Assembly (NCBI RefSeq): GCF_046237605.1
Contig: NZ_CP143542.1
Coordinates: forward strand, 4,092,001 to 4,156,000
Reading direction: 5' to 3'
Length of the DNA: 64,000 bases
DNA from: Paraperibacillus marinus
GTDB taxonomy: Bacteria; Bacillota; Bacilli; Bacillales; DSM-1321
Part shown: positions 8,141 through 16,373 of the stretch, piece after piece
How the letters are laid out: each line of letters begins with the position of its first letter
How positions within the stretch are numbered: the first letter of the stretch is position 1
Notes under the pieces: model-generated
Databases searched by the model: none
The model's input: only the letters and a program-made list of their open reading frames with translations
Told to the model about the DNA's origin: nothing
Made by a program: the position numbers and the translations under genes

Positions 8141-8334
8141 GGATTTTACCCTCCTCTTAGGCAGAAGGAAAAAACATGGAAGTTAAAGACTGCACCTAGA
8201 TATTTATATATTCTTACATTCATACAATATTTTACCAATTTATACCCTTGCGAAAATGAATAGAAACTACTATTTTATCCATTTTACCTGAGTCTAAAGG
8301 ATTACTTATTTAGTAAAAAATAACTATGACATAA

Positions 8335-8372
8335 GAAAGGACGCCTCCAGTTAGGAGACGCCCAATTTAATT
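8335..8372 (-). terminator. Terminator of the dimethylformamidase-like gene
   Basis: On the minus strand GGGCGTCTCC pairs with GGAGGCGTCC (two G-U pairs), followed by TTTCTT. It lies just past the stop at 8380. Confidence 0.65.
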
Positions 8373-8379
8373 ATTCTTC

Positions 8380-9681
8380 TTATTTAATTAACGCATTCAG
8401 CGCATTCCTAGTCAGTGCCTGCACACCATTATGAGTTTTGACTTCACTTTCTTTCCCATACGAATCGAGCTGCCAGTTCCAATAGAACGTTCCTACCGCA
8501 AAAACGCGGCCGCCCTCCGGCTTTTTGAACCAGATGAGGTTTGAGTTCCGAAGCTCTGAGGTTCCCTTGAACGCCATCCGCTTTTCGCCGATCACCTCGA
8601 CTCCCTTAGGAGTTGCGAAGCCGTGCCCTCTGATTCCGTCCACTTCCCCTCCGATAATTTTCGGAATGACGGATCCTTTTTTCAGCCCGGTTCCTTTTAA
8701 AAGGGGGTGATCAGCAACGATCGGCAGGTCATTATAGACTTTAGCCGGAACGCCGGTGAACATGGTTCCGAATATTTTATTCTCCGGAAGCTTGATAGTA
8801 CTGCTCCGAAATTCGCCCTTCAGGTCCATAAGATAAGGCGCGTCCTTCCGGTAGCTTACTTCCCGGTAGCCGGTGTTGGCGCTGAGGAGCGCGATTCCTC
8901 TCGTGCGGCCGAATTTCTCGATGTTTGACCACATATTCCGGGTCCAGTATTCATTGTGCCCCGGAATCACGAGTGCCCTAATACTGCTTTTCGCAAGCAG
9001 TCCGTTGTGAACGTCCCGGTCGGAGAAATAGGTAACCGTATAATTCTGCCGCTCAATCCAGCGGATGAACTGGTACTCCGAACGGAAGAACTGCCCTGCT
9101 CCGCCTGCTTCAAAGCTCGGCCTGTTGAAGGAGACCGTGCCGGCCTTCTCACCGTTTGCGCTGTTAAAGTTATAGAGACTCTTCCCGCCCCATGCATTGT
9201 AGGCCTGATAAGTATTCGTCGCAATCATCACGCCAAGCTGAGCCTTTGGCGCATGATCCCTGACCACAAACGTGATATGACTCTGCCGCCTGTCGGTATC
9301 CGTCAGCTTCGCGATATACACACCCGACTTCCAGGAAAGCGGCACTTTATAGTAAGCAGAAGGCTTCCAGCCCGCCGAGCGGACCTCTCCCCGCGGCTGC
9401 TTATTCGCCGATACTCCGTAAGACTGATTCATGCTTCCAAGATACGCCGCACCCTTCCCGCTGTTATAGCCCATCCGGTAAAAATCAATATGATACGGCT
9501 TATCATTATGAATATAAAACGTAATCGCCTGCCCCTTCTCATACGACTGGGTATTCGTATACCCCTGCAGTGCCCTGCCCGCAGGCTTCGTAATCTCCCA
9601 GCCGCCGCTATGCGCCTCTGCATTGGAATGAAGAGCCAGAAAACTGATCACCAATATAAAAAAACAAACGAATTTCCTCAA
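8380..9681 (-). CDS. Exported N,N-dimethylformamidase beta-subunit-like protein
   Basis: This 433-aa protein starts at TTG (9681), chosen because AAGGGG lies 9 bp upstream and the first residues form a clean signal peptide (LRKFVCFFILVISFLALHSN, cleaved near AEA-HS). The mature part matches the large-subunit C-terminal family of N,N-dimethylformamidase: a beta-rich N-terminal section (FYIHNDKPYHIDFYRMGY), then a Rossmann-like section with IPGHNEYWT and GTFYWNW. Members also occur as secreted proteins of unknown substrate in Bacillus. Unlike the true enzyme there is no small alpha subunit nearby, so formamide hydrolysis should not be assumed. An open frame extends 85 codons upstream but lacks protein-like features. 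Confidence 0.75.
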   Translation of the reverse strand: MRKFVCFFILVISFLALHSNAEAHSGGWEITKPAGRALQGYTNTQSYEKGQAITFYIHNDKPYHIDFYRMGYNSGKGAAYLGSMNQSYGVSANKQPRGEVRSAGWKPSAYYKVPLSWKSGVYIAKLTDTDRRQSHITFVVRDHAPKAQLGVMIATNTYQAYNAWGGKSLYNFNSANGEKAGTVSFNRPSFEAGGAGQFFRSEYQFIRWIERQNYTVTYFSDRDVHNGLLAKSSIRALVIPGHNEYWTRNMWSNIEKFGRTRGIALLSANTGYREVSYRKDAPYLMDLKGEFRSSTIKLPENKIFGTMFTGVPAKVYNDLPIVADHPLLKGTGLKKGSVIPKIIGGEVDGIRGHGFATPKGVEVIGEKRMAFKGTSELRNSNLIWFKKPEGGRVFAVGTFYWNWQLDSYGKESEVKTHNGVQALTRNALNALIK

Positions 9682-9838
9682 TTGTACTATCCCCTTGATG
9701 TTTGATATCAGATATATCGTCACCAAAAAGGGATTATTTAACCATAAATCAATGTGTGAATAATCAGGAGATTGGGCCCTGTTAAATTTGGTCGAATCCT
9801 GCCGATAATAAAAGAGATTATACATATTAGGAGGACTC

Positions 9839-9970
9839 ATGGCTAAATTTCTCACACCCGAAGAAATGTACCAAAGGAAAGCGCTTAAACGCAAGCTCAC
9901 CCTGACGCTCAGTGTACTGATCGTCCTCGGGCTCATCGCGCTTGTTCCGGTATTGATTTATAGCATGTAA
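9839..9970 (+). CDS. 43-aa single-pass membrane protein
   Basis: This small gene reads MAKFLTPEEMYQRKALKRKL followed by a hydrophobic segment (residues 21-42) and ends YSM. AGGAGG sits at 9829-9834, five bases before the ATG. A basic stretch (KALKRK) before the membrane segment predicts the N terminus inside. It is divergent from the formamidase-like gene. A short G/C hairpin follows at 9975-9997. I do not recognise a family; function is unknown. Confidence 0.65.
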   Translation: MAKFLTPEEMYQRKALKRKLTLTLSVLIVLGLIALVPVLIYSM

Positions 9971-10056
9971 GTTGGCGGGGCCTGTTCATTGGGCCCTGTT
10001 TGCGTTTGTGGGCACGGTGGCGGGAAGCGAGCAGAATGACGAGTACAGCCGGCTCC

Positions 10057-10261
10057 GCAAGTAACCCCCCATAAGCAGCCCCTCCGCACTGCCTCCAGCA
10101 TGCCATTTTGCCGCTTCAGCATCACGATTCACCACTTCGGCCTTCAAATCTATTAAAAATGTGCTGCATTTAAACCGAAATAAGCCGGCAAAAGCGTTCT
10201 TCTTACATCTTGCGAATTGCGTGGGTAAGAGACACATGTAACGAAAAGCCAGCCACCTCTC
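10057..10261 (+). repeat. ~200-bp direct repeat, left copy
   Basis: It begins with a single CGCAAGTAAC, continues CCATAAGCAGCCC, includes CCTTCAAATCTAT and ends TAACGAAAAGCCAGCCACC. The same order of blocks, with small indels, recurs at 10472-10661. No gene is seen in it. Confidence 0.75.
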
Positions 10262-10367
10262 CTGCGGCTCAGCATGCCTTTTCCCTCCTGAAACTGCTTC
10301 CCGCTTATAGATGGCTCTTCATTACATATTGGTTAAAGCTGTAACCGGGAAGTGTGCAACCGGCTCC

Positions 10368-10479
10368 GCAAGTAAATGCCCGGTTTTCGCAAGTAAATCC
10401 CTATATCCACAAGTAAAACTGTGACTTCCGCAAGTAAAGTATTGAGTTTTGCAAGTAACCGGTTAATATCCGCAAGTAA
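10368..10479 (+). repeat. Phased GCAAGTAA array 1 (6 units, 20-21 bp period)
   Basis: The core GCAAGTAA (one copy ACAAGTAA) starts at 10368, 10389, 10409, 10430, 10451 and 10472, so the spacing is 21, 20, 21, 21, 21. Only the core and a preceding TTCC/ATCC are conserved; the other ~11 bases differ. Related arrays are at 20123-20632 and, inverted, at 34838-34968. Function is unknown. Confidence 0.85.
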
Positions 10480-10661
10480 CACTCCATAAGCAGCCCTCCG
10501 CCCCGCCTACAGCAGGCAAAATCGCCGCTCATGCATCAGATTCATCCCTTCTGCCTTCAAATCTATCAAAAAAACGCTGAATTAAACTAAAAAAAACCGG
10601 CCAAGCGTTCTGCCAATTGCGTAGTAAGAGACATATGTAACGAAAAGCCAGCCACCCCTTC
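10472..10661 (+). repeat. ~200-bp direct repeat, right copy
   Basis: This is the second, diverged copy of 10057-10261, attached to the end of array 1. It shares CCATAAGCAGCCC, GCCTTCAAATCTAT, AAGCGTTCT and TAACGAAAAGCCAGCCACC. The rest of the stretch to 10827 is AT-rich and probably holds the promoter for the toxin operon. Confidence 0.75.
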
Positions 10662-10827
10662 TGCGATCCAGTCTATTATCTAGACAATTAGACTTAGGCC
10701 CTTTGTATCAATTATGAGATTTTTCCTGATATTGCTTGCTTAAAACTGGATAAAGTTACTACACTCAAAGTATTACATTATTTTACAAAAAATACTCTTA
10801 TGTTCCTAGAAAGCGAGGTTGAATGCG

Positions 10828-11184
10828 ATGGATTATGATGCGAGGATTGCTGCCCTGTCTTCCGTGATTGGGTCTTTTTCGGGTGCGCCGCGGGTGGATC
10901 TTGTCTGCCCGCCCCCTGCCCCGTCCGATGCGTGGGACAACAGTAAGGCCAAACAGGCGGAGGAGGATTGGAACCAGCGGATGGATGCTTTTCTGGCTGA
11001 AGCCGACGTGCTGCTCACAAGCTGCATCTCTGCCCTGCAGAGCCAGCTTGCCTATGTAATTCAGCTGAAGGAGCAGGAATTGCGGATGCACCTCCATAAT
11101 ATGGTCGGTCTTAAGCCCGAGGAGCGTGCCGAATATATCAACACCGTCCATATGGATCCGAGTGTGCGGAAATTGCTTCATTAA
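10828..11184 (+). CDS. Small helical protein, first gene of YwqJ-type toxin operon
   Basis: This 118-aa protein starts MDYDARIAALSSVIGSF. The ATG at 10828 is preferred over a TTG at 10819 because GCGAGG lies 9 bp before the ATG. After a Pro-rich stretch (CPPPAPSDAW) it is helical to the end. It has no export signal or enzyme motif. It is the first of three small genes ahead of the deaminase toxin, each about 12-24 bp from the next. I do not recognise the family; by position it is likely a type VII partner or chaperone. Confidence 0.72.
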   Translation: MDYDARIAALSSVIGSFSGAPRVDLVCPPPAPSDAWDNSKAKQAEEDWNQRMDAFLAEADVLLTSCISALQSQLAYVIQLKEQELRMHLHNMVGLKPEERAEYINTVHMDPSVRKLLH

Positions 11185-11202
11185 CCGGAAGGAGGAAGAT
11201 GC

Positions 11203-11526
11203 ATGATCATCAATGAAGGCGGAAGCGGCGTTCATATTTCTTATGACTCTGAAACTACTACTGAAGGTGCCAGGGATTTGCTGAAGAAGCTGAATTCTTT
11301 TAGGGCATCAAACGAACGGGTGCGAGACAAATTTAAAGATGTTCTCGGGGAGCTTGAGGGCGAAGCCATAAAAAACTATGAGGAATCCGTGAATGAATAC
11401 ACCCTGGCCTCGATGACCGCCGAGGCCTATCTCGACATTTTTCTAAGAATGATTGAACTGACCGACACCTCCATAGAGGCAGCCGAGGTAAAAAGCAAAG
11501 CCATGTTTGATGATATCGAAGTGTAA
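11203..11526 (+). CDS. WXG100-like small helical protein
   Basis: This 107-aa protein begins MIINEGGSGVHISYDSETTT, after GGAAGGAGG. It forms two long helices around a short turn (GELEGEAIKNYEES), the hairpin plan of WXG100 proteins, but has LEG where WXG would be. No signal peptide is present. It sits in the second position of the YwqJ-type toxin operon. Role as a secretion partner of the toxin is inferred from size and position. Confidence 0.7.
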   Translation: MIINEGGSGVHISYDSETTTEGARDLLKKLNSFRASNERVRDKFKDVLGELEGEAIKNYEESVNEYTLASMTAEAYLDIFLRMIELTDTSIEAAEVKSKAMFDDIEV

Positions 11527-11538
11527 GGAGGACTAGCG

Positions 11539-11904
11539 ATGGCAACCAAAATCAAAATCACACCTGAACGGCTCGAGGAGCTCTATGAAACCCTCTACAG
11601 TGAAGCCGAGCATACCAAAAGCATGACCGCTTCACTGCAGACCTTTCAAAAAATACTCGAAGACCAGGGGCTCGACAGCAGCAGCCTCGCCTTGATCCAC
11701 ACCTACTGCGGCTCCCTCATCAACATGATGGAGCTGCTCCAGGAAAGCCAGCTTGTACTACAGAACAATGCCTCTGAGATTGCCAAGGAATTCACCCAGA
11801 CTGATGTGACTCTCGCTGATAGTTATGGAGGCATTCCGTCATCACCGTCCTATGGCCAATACCAGGAAGAAAAGTTTAGACAAAAACACAATCTGCAATA
11901 TTAG
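11539..11904 (+). CDS. Small helical T7SS-associated protein
   Basis: This 121-aa protein (MATKIKITPERLEELYETLY...) starts 12 bp after the previous gene with AAGGAGGA just upstream. Residues 5-95 are helical. The C-terminal 30 residues are polar with SYGGIPSSPSYGQYQ, reminiscent of the flexible tails of ESAT-6-like secretion partners. It lies immediately before the toxin gene. No enzyme motif is seen. It may substitute for the LXG targeting domain that the toxin lacks, which is inference. Confidence 0.7.
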   Translation: MATKIKITPERLEELYETLYSEAEHTKSMTASLQTFQKILEDQGLDSSSLALIHTYCGSLINMMELLQESQLVLQNNASEIAKEFTQTDVTLADSYGGIPSSPSYGQYQEEKFRQKHNLQY

Positions 11905-11928
11905 GAATAATGAACCGGGAGTGATTCA

Positions 11929-13254
11929 GTGAGTATTTTAACCGTCAAAACCGATCCGATCACCCAGCACCTGCAGAAGGACTACGACCGATACTGCGAG
12001 CAGGAAGAGACGCTTAGCGCACAGCTGAAAATTGCCGAAAGTGCCCCCTCCATTCTTGCAGGAGAAGACTATGCAGCGGTACAATCAGAGATAACAGCAC
12101 TTAAAGAAAAAGCCGAGAAATACATTAACACCATCATGCCGCAGCTCCACAGCCTGCCCGTCAACAACAAGCCGATGGACCCCTACAAGGAGGCCGTCTC
12201 CAAAGTCCAGGCATTCATCGCCCAGCACGAACTGCCCGCCTTCATCAATAACATGCGTGAAGTCCAGCAGGTCAGCCGCGAAGACGTTAAGCCGGTCACA
12301 AAGGATGTGGTACTCGATACCATCGGCGAAATATCCGGACTCTACGACCTCTACCGGGTCGCCACTGCAAAAGACCCGGACGGCCGGGAACTCAGCTTCA
12401 CCGAATGGCTCGAAGCCGCCGGCTGGACCATCATCAGCTTCACCCCCGGCCGTTTCCTCAAGCTCGGGAAAGTCACCAAAGTCGGGCGGGCCGCCCACCT
12501 CCTCAAGCAAACAGAGAACGCCGAGAACAGCCTGTCTGTCCTTGCCTCCCTCTCCATGCAGTTTGGGAAGATTAAAAAGAAGAGCGCTGAAGAAATCCTG
12601 AAGGCACAGGAAGAGTTGAACCGGCTGCTTGGCGGGAATGGGTTTGCGCTTGCTACGGGGAATAGGTCTTTGGATGATTTTTATTTGCGGGCGGAGAAGA
12701 TTGGGGATGTTAAAAAGGGTACTAATGAAGTTTCTAATAATAGTGAAAATTTAAGTAGAATAGAATACTTGCGTAATAAACATGGTCGATTTACTTCGCA
12801 AGAACTAAATTATAGAATTAATTTACGTGGTGCAGTAGCAACAGAGGTTGAAAGACTAAATACATTAGGGTTAACTAAAAACGAATTGGGTCCAGCGGTT
12901 GCCGGGACATTTGATAAAACAACTGGAAAATACTATTTTGGAATTAATAATACTGATGGTGATATACCAGTTACATTACACCCAATTATTAGAGACAGGA
13001 TATATAATATGCCTAGTAGTGTTAGAGATGGTTATAAATTTACCTATGGAGCAGGTTCTCATGCAGAGGTATACTCTTTGAATCAGGCATTACTAGCGAA
13101 TCCACACGCACAGCCAACAGACTTTATTACCCACGTTGTAAGGTCTGGTAAGAAATTGAAACCAGCTGGTATGATGATGCCAACATGTCCACATTGTAAT
13201 TTTATTACAAAGGGATTTGAATTTAGTTCAGAGGTGAAAAAGGTTGGAAAATAA
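11929..13254 (+). CDS. ywqJ: YwqJ-type deaminase toxin (polymorphic toxin)
   Basis: This 441-aa protein starts at GTG after GGGAGTGATTCA. Residues 1-125 are helical, with no clear LXG domain. Residues 130-205 look like a pre-toxin linker (LDTIGEISGLYDLYRVATAK, then ELSFTEWLEAAGW). The C-terminal part (about 265-441) carries the zinc deaminase signature of the YwqJ family: HAEVYSLNQAL, then PTCPHC. Family knowledge: these domains are predicted nucleotide/nucleic-acid deaminases used as toxins and exported by type VII systems. Base composition changes abruptly near 12.64-12.72 kb, GC-rich before and AT-rich after, at the toxin-domain boundary. The YwqK antitoxin gene overlaps its end by 11 bp. 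Confidence 0.85.
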   Translation: MSILTVKTDPITQHLQKDYDRYCEQEETLSAQLKIAESAPSILAGEDYAAVQSEITALKEKAEKYINTIMPQLHSLPVNNKPMDPYKEAVSKVQAFIAQHELPAFINNMREVQQVSREDVKPVTKDVVLDTIGEISGLYDLYRVATAKDPDGRELSFTEWLEAAGWTIISFTPGRFLKLGKVTKVGRAAHLLKQTENAENSLSVLASLSMQFGKIKKKSAEEILKAQEELNRLLGGNGFALATGNRSLDDFYLRAEKIGDVKKGTNEVSNNSENLSRIEYLRNKHGRFTSQELNYRINLRGAVATEVERLNTLGLTKNELGPAVAGTFDKTTGKYYFGINNTDGDIPVTLHPIIRDRIYNMPSSVRDGYKFTYGAGSHAEVYSLNQALLANPHAQPTDFITHVVRSGKKLKPAGMMMPTCPHCNFITKGFEFSSEVKKVGK

Positions 13255-13708
13255 GGTGGATGTATTAAGTAAAGAATATGTATTAGAATATGGTATAGAT
13301 TTTGATGAGGAACTGTGGTTTACCTCTTACAGTGATGAAGTGCTGGACAGCCCGGAAGATGAGGGTGGAAAACCTTTTACTGGTTTAGCCTATGAATTAT
13401 ATGACAATGGGAATTTAGCGTATTACTGTTATTATAAAAATGGTTTTAAAGAAGGTAACTATGTTAAATTCCATCATAATGGAAATATAAAGTCTACAGA
13501 TTATATGATAAGAGGACAAACAAGAGGTACGAGGAAAATTTGGTATGAAAGTGAAGAGCTTAAATTTGATGGAGAGTTTAGGTTTGGCGTTTGTTTGAAG
13601 TATATTGAATGGGATAAACAAGGGAATGTAATTAGCCAAAAAGCTGCTCCGACAAAAGAGGAATTTGAGCTAATTACCAGGTTATCTAATCGTGATGATA
13701 ATGGATAA
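13244..13708 (+). CDS. ywqK: YwqK-type antitoxin (MORN-like repeats)
   Basis: This 154-aa protein starts at TTG (13244), with GAGGTG 7 bp upstream inside the toxin gene. A later GTG at 13256 is possible. It contains MORN-2-like repeats: LYDNGNLAYYCYYKNGFKEG, VKFHHNGNIKSTDYM and WYESEELKFDGEF. It has no signal peptide, as expected for a cytosolic immunity protein. The overlap with the toxin gene ensures coupled production. In B. subtilis YwqK neutralises YwqJ, so direct binding to the deaminase domain is expected from family knowledge. The gene is AT-rich like the toxin domain. Confidence 0.85.
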   Translation: MENKVDVLSKEYVLEYGIDFDEELWFTSYSDEVLDSPEDEGGKPFTGLAYELYDNGNLAYYCYYKNGFKEGNYVKFHHNGNIKSTDYMIRGQTRGTRKIWYESEELKFDGEFRFGVCLKYIEWDKQGNVISQKAAPTKEEFELITRLSNRDDNG

Positions 13709-14399
13709 TCTTAATGAAAAGAAATTAATACAGGAGTTTTCAAAAGTCCAAAATGAATTATTACCTAGAATTAAATTGGAAAATAATTTTCAAATAGAAG
13801 AGATACAATTTATCGCAGGGGTAGATTTAGCTTATTGGGATGCAGATAACAAATCTTATGGCACATGCTGTATTGTAATTATTGATTATGTTACAAAGGA
13901 AATTGTTGAAAAAGTTTACAGTCATGGAGAGATATCAATTCCTTATATCCCAGGTTTTCTTGCATTTAGAGAGTTACCTTTAGTAACAGAGGCAGTTAAA
14001 AAGCTAACGAAACAACCAGATATCTATATATTTGATGGCAATGGATATTTACATTATCGTCATATGGGGATTGCTACCCATGCTTCCTTTCTTCTAAATA
14101 AACCAACCATTGGTGTAGCAAAAAGTTATCTTAAAATTCAAAAAGTGGATTTTATTATGCCAGAGAATTTTTTGGGCGCTTACACTGATATTGTAATAAA
14201 TAATGAAGTTTATGGTCGAACTTTAAGAACGACAAAAAACGTTAAACCTATTTTTGTATCTTGTGGGAACTGGATTGATTTAGATACAAGTACTGAAGTT
14301 GTTTTGAACTGTATTAATAATGATAGTCGCTTACCTATTCCTGTTAGATTAGCAGATCTAGAGACACATAAGATGAGGAAGAGGTTAATAAAAGGATAA
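13701..14399 (+). CDS. nfi: Endonuclease V (deoxyinosine 3' endonuclease)
   Basis: This 232-aa protein starts MDNLNEKKLIQEFS at 13701, overlapping the ywqK stop (ATGGATAA), so it is probably translationally coupled. No separate strong ribosome-binding site is seen. Endonuclease V motifs are present: GVDLAYWD (metal-binding Asp), DGNGYLHYRHMGIATHAS and GVAKSYL. The enzyme cuts DNA one base beyond deoxyinosine, the product of adenine deamination. Its place behind a deaminase toxin and its antitoxin, as ywqL in B. subtilis, suggests protection from or repair of toxin damage. Length is normal for the family. Confidence 0.92.
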   Translation: MDNLNEKKLIQEFSKVQNELLPRIKLENNFQIEEIQFIAGVDLAYWDADNKSYGTCCIVIIDYVTKEIVEKVYSHGEISIPYIPGFLAFRELPLVTEAVKKLTKQPDIYIFDGNGYLHYRHMGIATHASFLLNKPTIGVAKSYLKIQKVDFIMPENFLGAYTDIVINNEVYGRTLRTTKNVKPIFVSCGNWIDLDTSTEVVLNCINNDSRLPIPVRLADLETHKMRKRLIKG

Positions 14400-14555
14400 A
14401 ATAGTCTATTCTATTTTTACAAAAAAACAAAAGTAGGCAAAAATGTATTTACACAAATTCGTGAGACTTAACATAGAATTTGCCATTGTGTACAAAAGGT
14501 TTCTTATTTTCAATATAAAACTTCCAAATTTATGCTACTTAAAACAAATCAACTG

Positions 14556-14598
14556 AAAGCACTTGATTGTCGATTAAAGACAAAGAGTGCTTTTTTTA
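14556..14598 (+). terminator. Terminator of the ywqJ-ywqK-nfi operon
   Basis: AAAGCACT pairs with AGTGCTTT around an inner GTC/GAC stem, followed by a T-run. The remaining gene-free sequence to 14857 is AT-rich and shows nothing else recognisable beyond the AGGGGGT ribosome-binding site of the kinase. Confidence 0.8.
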
Positions 14599-14857
14599 TA
14601 TCAACAATGCTATCTTACTAGAAGAGCACTCGCCTTTGTTGATACAATAAGATACGAGTATAGAGTAGTCTAAGATAGCTATGCGATTAATGACAACTTC
14701 CTGCCAGCGCTACTTCTAACAGCCCCATCAATTGTTTAATATAGTCCATTCCCCGCCTACCCCAAATCATCTCCCACAAATTTTCTAGCATTTCCCCCCC
14801 ATTATTCTTACAATAGACATAAGATGACATTTTACAACCACTACAGGGGGTACTGGC

Positions 14858-16123
14858 ATGTTTGGAATCCGGGAGTTTCTGCTGAATATGTTGTTTATTA
14901 TATTGGGCATTTTTGCGTATCAGATTTTCTGGGCGGACCGGATTAAGCAGCTGGAGGTCCGGACGATGAGACGGAATAAGGTCATTGTCTTCGTTTTATC
15001 GGTGATTTCGATTTCGCTTTGCATTTACTTCCCTGTTTCGTATACGGACGGATTCCGGTATGATCTTCGACATATTCCCCTTTTGATCGGCATCCTGTAT
15101 GGCGGCAATGTTGTGGGCGTTTTCCTGCTCGTGTTTATCATTCTGTTCCGTCTGCTCCTTGGCGGCGGAGGCGTGGAGAATACAGCGGTCGTGTTTTCCC
15201 TATTTACGTTGATTGTTATGCTTGTGCGGCCACTTTATCATAGACTGGTGCTTCAACAAAAATTATGGTTATCCGCCGTCCTCATCTTTTCCTTTTGTCT
15301 GGTTCCACTCTGGCTGATTGAGTTCCTGGTGGCAGATCCTTTTTTAGAGGATGTCAGTATTTATTTTCCGCTCATCTTTACTCTTGTTTCCATTTTTACC
15401 GTCTCCATTGCCATCTATTTAATTGAACGCTCTATCGAAACGGTGCAGCTGCGCGTGGATATTGAGCAGGCGGAGAAAATGAATATGCTCGGCCAGCTGA
15501 CGGCGTCCATCGCGCATGAAATTCGCAATCCGATGACAGCGAGCCGGGGCTTTATGCAGCTGTTGAAGGAAAGGGCCGAGGACGAGGCGGACCGGAAGTA
15601 TGCGGAAATCGCCATCTCGGAGATAGACCGCGCCCAGGAGACGATCTCCGAATACCTGAGCTTTGCGAAACCCGAGATGGAGGAAACCGAGACGATCGAC
15701 TTATCGCTGCATATGAAATCCGTGATCTCCATCATATCCGGCTATGCGGCTGTCAATAATGTCGATATCACCTGCAGCCTCGAAAAAGCAATCATTCATG
15801 TGAACCCGGGCAAGCTGACTCAGTGCCTGGTGAATATCATCAAAAATGCGGTAGAAGCCTGTGAAGAAAGCGGGCAGATCCATATCTCCACCTCCACCGA
15901 AGGAGACAGAGCCATCATCAGCATCTGTGACAATGGAGCCGGCATGGATGAAGACCAGCTCAAGCGGCTCGGCACGCCTTATTACTCCACAAAGGAAAAA
16001 GGCACCGGCCTCGGCCTGATGGTCTGCTACCGCATCATCAACATGATGCGCGGCCGGATCCAGGCAGAAAGCACGAAAGGCAAGGGCACTTGTTTCACCA
16101 TTTTCCTGCCTGCCAGCCTATAA
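14858..16123 (+). CDS. KinB-like membrane sensor histidine kinase
   Basis: This 421-aa protein has six membrane helices in residues 1-190, with little extracellular sequence, like the 5TMR-LYT input domain of KinB-type kinases. The HisKA domain has SIAHEIRNPMTASRGFMQLL (His near residue 219). The ATPase domain has NIIKNAVEA (N box), DNGAGM (G1) and GTGLGL (G2), all intact. Family knowledge: KinB and relatives feed the Spo0A phosphorelay, controlling sporulation and biofilm. No response regulator is adjacent, which fits a phosphorelay kinase. KapB, the usual partner of KinB, is not next to it. Naming it KinB itself would go beyond the evidence. Confidence 0.85.
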   Translation: MFGIREFLLNMLFIILGIFAYQIFWADRIKQLEVRTMRRNKVIVFVLSVISISLCIYFPVSYTDGFRYDLRHIPLLIGILYGGNVVGVFLLVFIILFRLLLGGGGVENTAVVFSLFTLIVMLVRPLYHRLVLQQKLWLSAVLIFSFCLVPLWLIEFLVADPFLEDVSIYFPLIFTLVSIFTVSIAIYLIERSIETVQLRVDIEQAEKMNMLGQLTASIAHEIRNPMTASRGFMQLLKERAEDEADRKYAEIAISEIDRAQETISEYLSFAKPEMEETETIDLSLHMKSVISIISGYAAVNNVDITCSLEKAIIHVNPGKLTQCLVNIIKNAVEACEESGQIHISTSTEGDRAIISICDNGAGMDEDQLKRLGTPYYSTKEKGTGLGLMVCYRIINMMRGRIQAESTKGKGTCFTIFLPASL

Positions 16124-16162
16124 AAAGACCAATCCCTCATAGAAAGTTGGATTGGTCTTTAT
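16124..16162 (+). terminator. Terminator of the histidine kinase gene
   Basis: AAGACCAATCC pairs with GGATTGGTCTT (11 bp), followed by TTTATT, starting right at the stop codon. The symmetric A/T flanks could also stop leftward transcription. Confidence 0.85.
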
Positions 16163-16373
16163 TGCGGTTAGACCCTTTTTAATACCGGCCACAAAAAGAA
16201 GGGATCTCCCCTTCTCCTTCAATCTGCTTTATAAAATAATTTATCAAATTATCCAATGTATGTTTGCTTGTTGTCAGCTTCTCTTAATTGAAACTCCACC
16301 TCAATTGGAACTTCAGTGGTTTATTGCAACGTCCCAGCATGATCGAAAAAAACAGCCCTTTATGCGAGCTCAT

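Noticed and set aside
12085..12510. 141-codon minus-strand frame within the toxin gene
   Set aside because: Shadow of the GC-rich 5' part of the YwqJ-type gene; acidic repeats mirror its codons and there is no upstream signal.
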